From CAZIFG01 sp964539135 (GTDB taxonomy: Bacteria > Margulisbacteria > Marinamargulisbacteria > GCA-2716485 > CAZIFG01), in the NCBI GenBank assembly GCA_964539135.1, contig CAZIFG010000006.1, forward strand, positions 1 through 64,000: a stretch of 64,000 nt of DNA, read 5' to 3'. Both the position numbers and the translations under genes were made by a program. The notes below the pieces were generated by a model. It searched no databases. It was not told the origin of the DNA and saw nothing but the letters and a program-made list of their open reading frames with translations. Shown here in pieces: positions 63,660 to 64,000 of the stretch; positions within the stretch are counted from its first letter, which is position 1, and each line of letters starts with the position of its first letter.

Positions 63660-63688
63660 ATCATATAAAACAAGTGCGTTTACAGCAA
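63660..63688 (-). promoter_or_regulatory. wecB promoter, near-leaderless
   Basis: On the minus strand TTGCTG (63683-63688), 17-base spacer, TATGAT (63660-63665), then ten bases to the ATG at 63649. The leader would be only a few bases. Confidence 0.5.
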
Positions 63689-63709
63689 GCAGTGGAAGTG
63701 AAAAGAAAA

Positions 63710-63738
63710 TAGACATCCGGTCTAATTCTATTTAGAAT
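63710..63738 (+). promoter_or_regulatory. Promoter of the UDP-sugar epimerase gene, leaderless
   Basis: TAGACA (63710-63715), 17-base spacer, TAGAAT (63733-63738), then six bases to the ATG at 63745. The RNA should begin at the start codon. Confidence 0.55.
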
Positions 63739-63744
63739 ACAAAA

Positions 63745-64000
63745 ATGACACGCTATTTGGTGACGGGTGCAGCCGGGTTTATTGGCTCTAGCCTTGTTGA
63801 AACTTTATTAAACCAAGGGCATGAGGTGATTGCCTTTGATAATCTTTCTCGCGGATCTTTGCAGGCGCTTTCTTTTGTAGTGGGACATCCTTATGCTCAA
63901 AACTATACCTTTATTCAGGGGGATACACGGTCTTTTTCGGATTGTCTTCGTGCCTGCGAGGGTGTTCAGTACATTTTGCATCATGCCGCATTGGGGTCTG
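63745..64000 (+). CDS. NAD-dependent UDP-sugar epimerase/dehydratase, partial (WbpP/TviC-like)
   Basis: The ATG at 63745 opens a frame that runs off the window (85 codons seen). [20 protein letters not shown] is the Rossmann NAD loop, DNLSRGSL the adenosine-ribose Asp region, and [10 protein letters not shown] is the form seen in WbpP/TviC UDP-GlcNAc(A) 4-epimerases. Catalytic residues lie outside the window. Being divergent from wecB, it probably serves the same polysaccharide. Confidence 0.85.
   Translation, partial: MTRYLVTGAAGFIGSSLVETLLNQGHEVIAFDNLSRGSLQALSFVVGHPYAQNYTFIQGDTRSFSDCLRACEGVQYILHHAALGS

Noticed and set aside
1..64000. tRNA, rRNA or CRISPR features
   Set aside because: No T-loop-like GGTTCGAATCC with a matching acceptor stem, no rRNA core motif and no spaced direct-repeat array was found by eye. 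The GGATTCGAA in repeat copy A lacks a tRNA context.

Overview
The window reads as chromosome of a diderm, LPS-bearing bacterium. Evidence is ADP-heptose epimerase, a GT9 heptosyltransferase, a FabZ-LpxA protein, two outer-membrane beta-barrel candidates and WecB. Base composition is moderately AT-rich and coding density is very high. No rRNA, tRNA, CRISPR array, transposase or phage gene was recognised. The phylum cannot be fixed from sequence alone. The mixture (nusA-infB-truB-ribF operon, actinobacterial/rickettsial-like ValS, FabZ-LpxA fusion, eukaryote-like effector candidates) suggests a poorly sampled, probably host-associated lineage.

Layout. 1-2.3 kb (minus): a short operon with an acyltransferase-like protein, a pyruvoyl-dependent histidine decarboxylase and the start of a 7TM sensor. 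2.3-9.3 kb (minus): nusA-infB-rbfA-nrnA-truB-ribF-menA. 9.4-23.4 kb: slyD-like PPIase, hldD, then mreB, a GspE/PilB-like ATPase, tsaC, pepP, a DAACS symporter, an APC permease, ndh, holA/comEA and a two-gene orphan cassette with a U-box-like motif. 23.4-31.1 kb: an ftsZ-bioF-esterase overlap operon, thyA, ftsL-ftsI, a candidate small RNA and folC. 31.2-42.2 kb: valS, transaldolase, a pilin-like protein, fabZ-lpxA, an SDR, rluB, leuD, a porin and leuC. 42.2-61.5 kb: housekeeping genes (mntR-mntH, cca, clpB) interleaved with large proteins that look exported or host-directed. These are two related Rossmann-like proteins, an ankyrin-like membrane protein, an SR-rich protein, a CE-clan-like cysteine protease and a membrane-anchored trypsin-like protease. 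61.5-64 kb: GT9, wecB and a UDP-sugar epimerase for surface polysaccharide.

Three window-wide patterns stand out. (1) A roughly 140-bp palindromic, MITE-like repeat has three near-full copies, one copy lacking its right end, and three relics or solo ends, all between genes. (2) Several well-formed sigma70-type promoters lie so close to the start codon that the mRNAs should be leaderless or nearly so, while other genes have good Shine-Dalgarno sites. (3) Convergent neighbours repeatedly overlap at their 3' ends.

The most novel material is the set of effector-like proteins at 21.4-23.4 and 42.2-61.5 kb. Two of them share the same N-terminal leader (MYKII...RD..VP followed by a membrane segment). 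All function calls come from reading motifs by eye; no database search was run.
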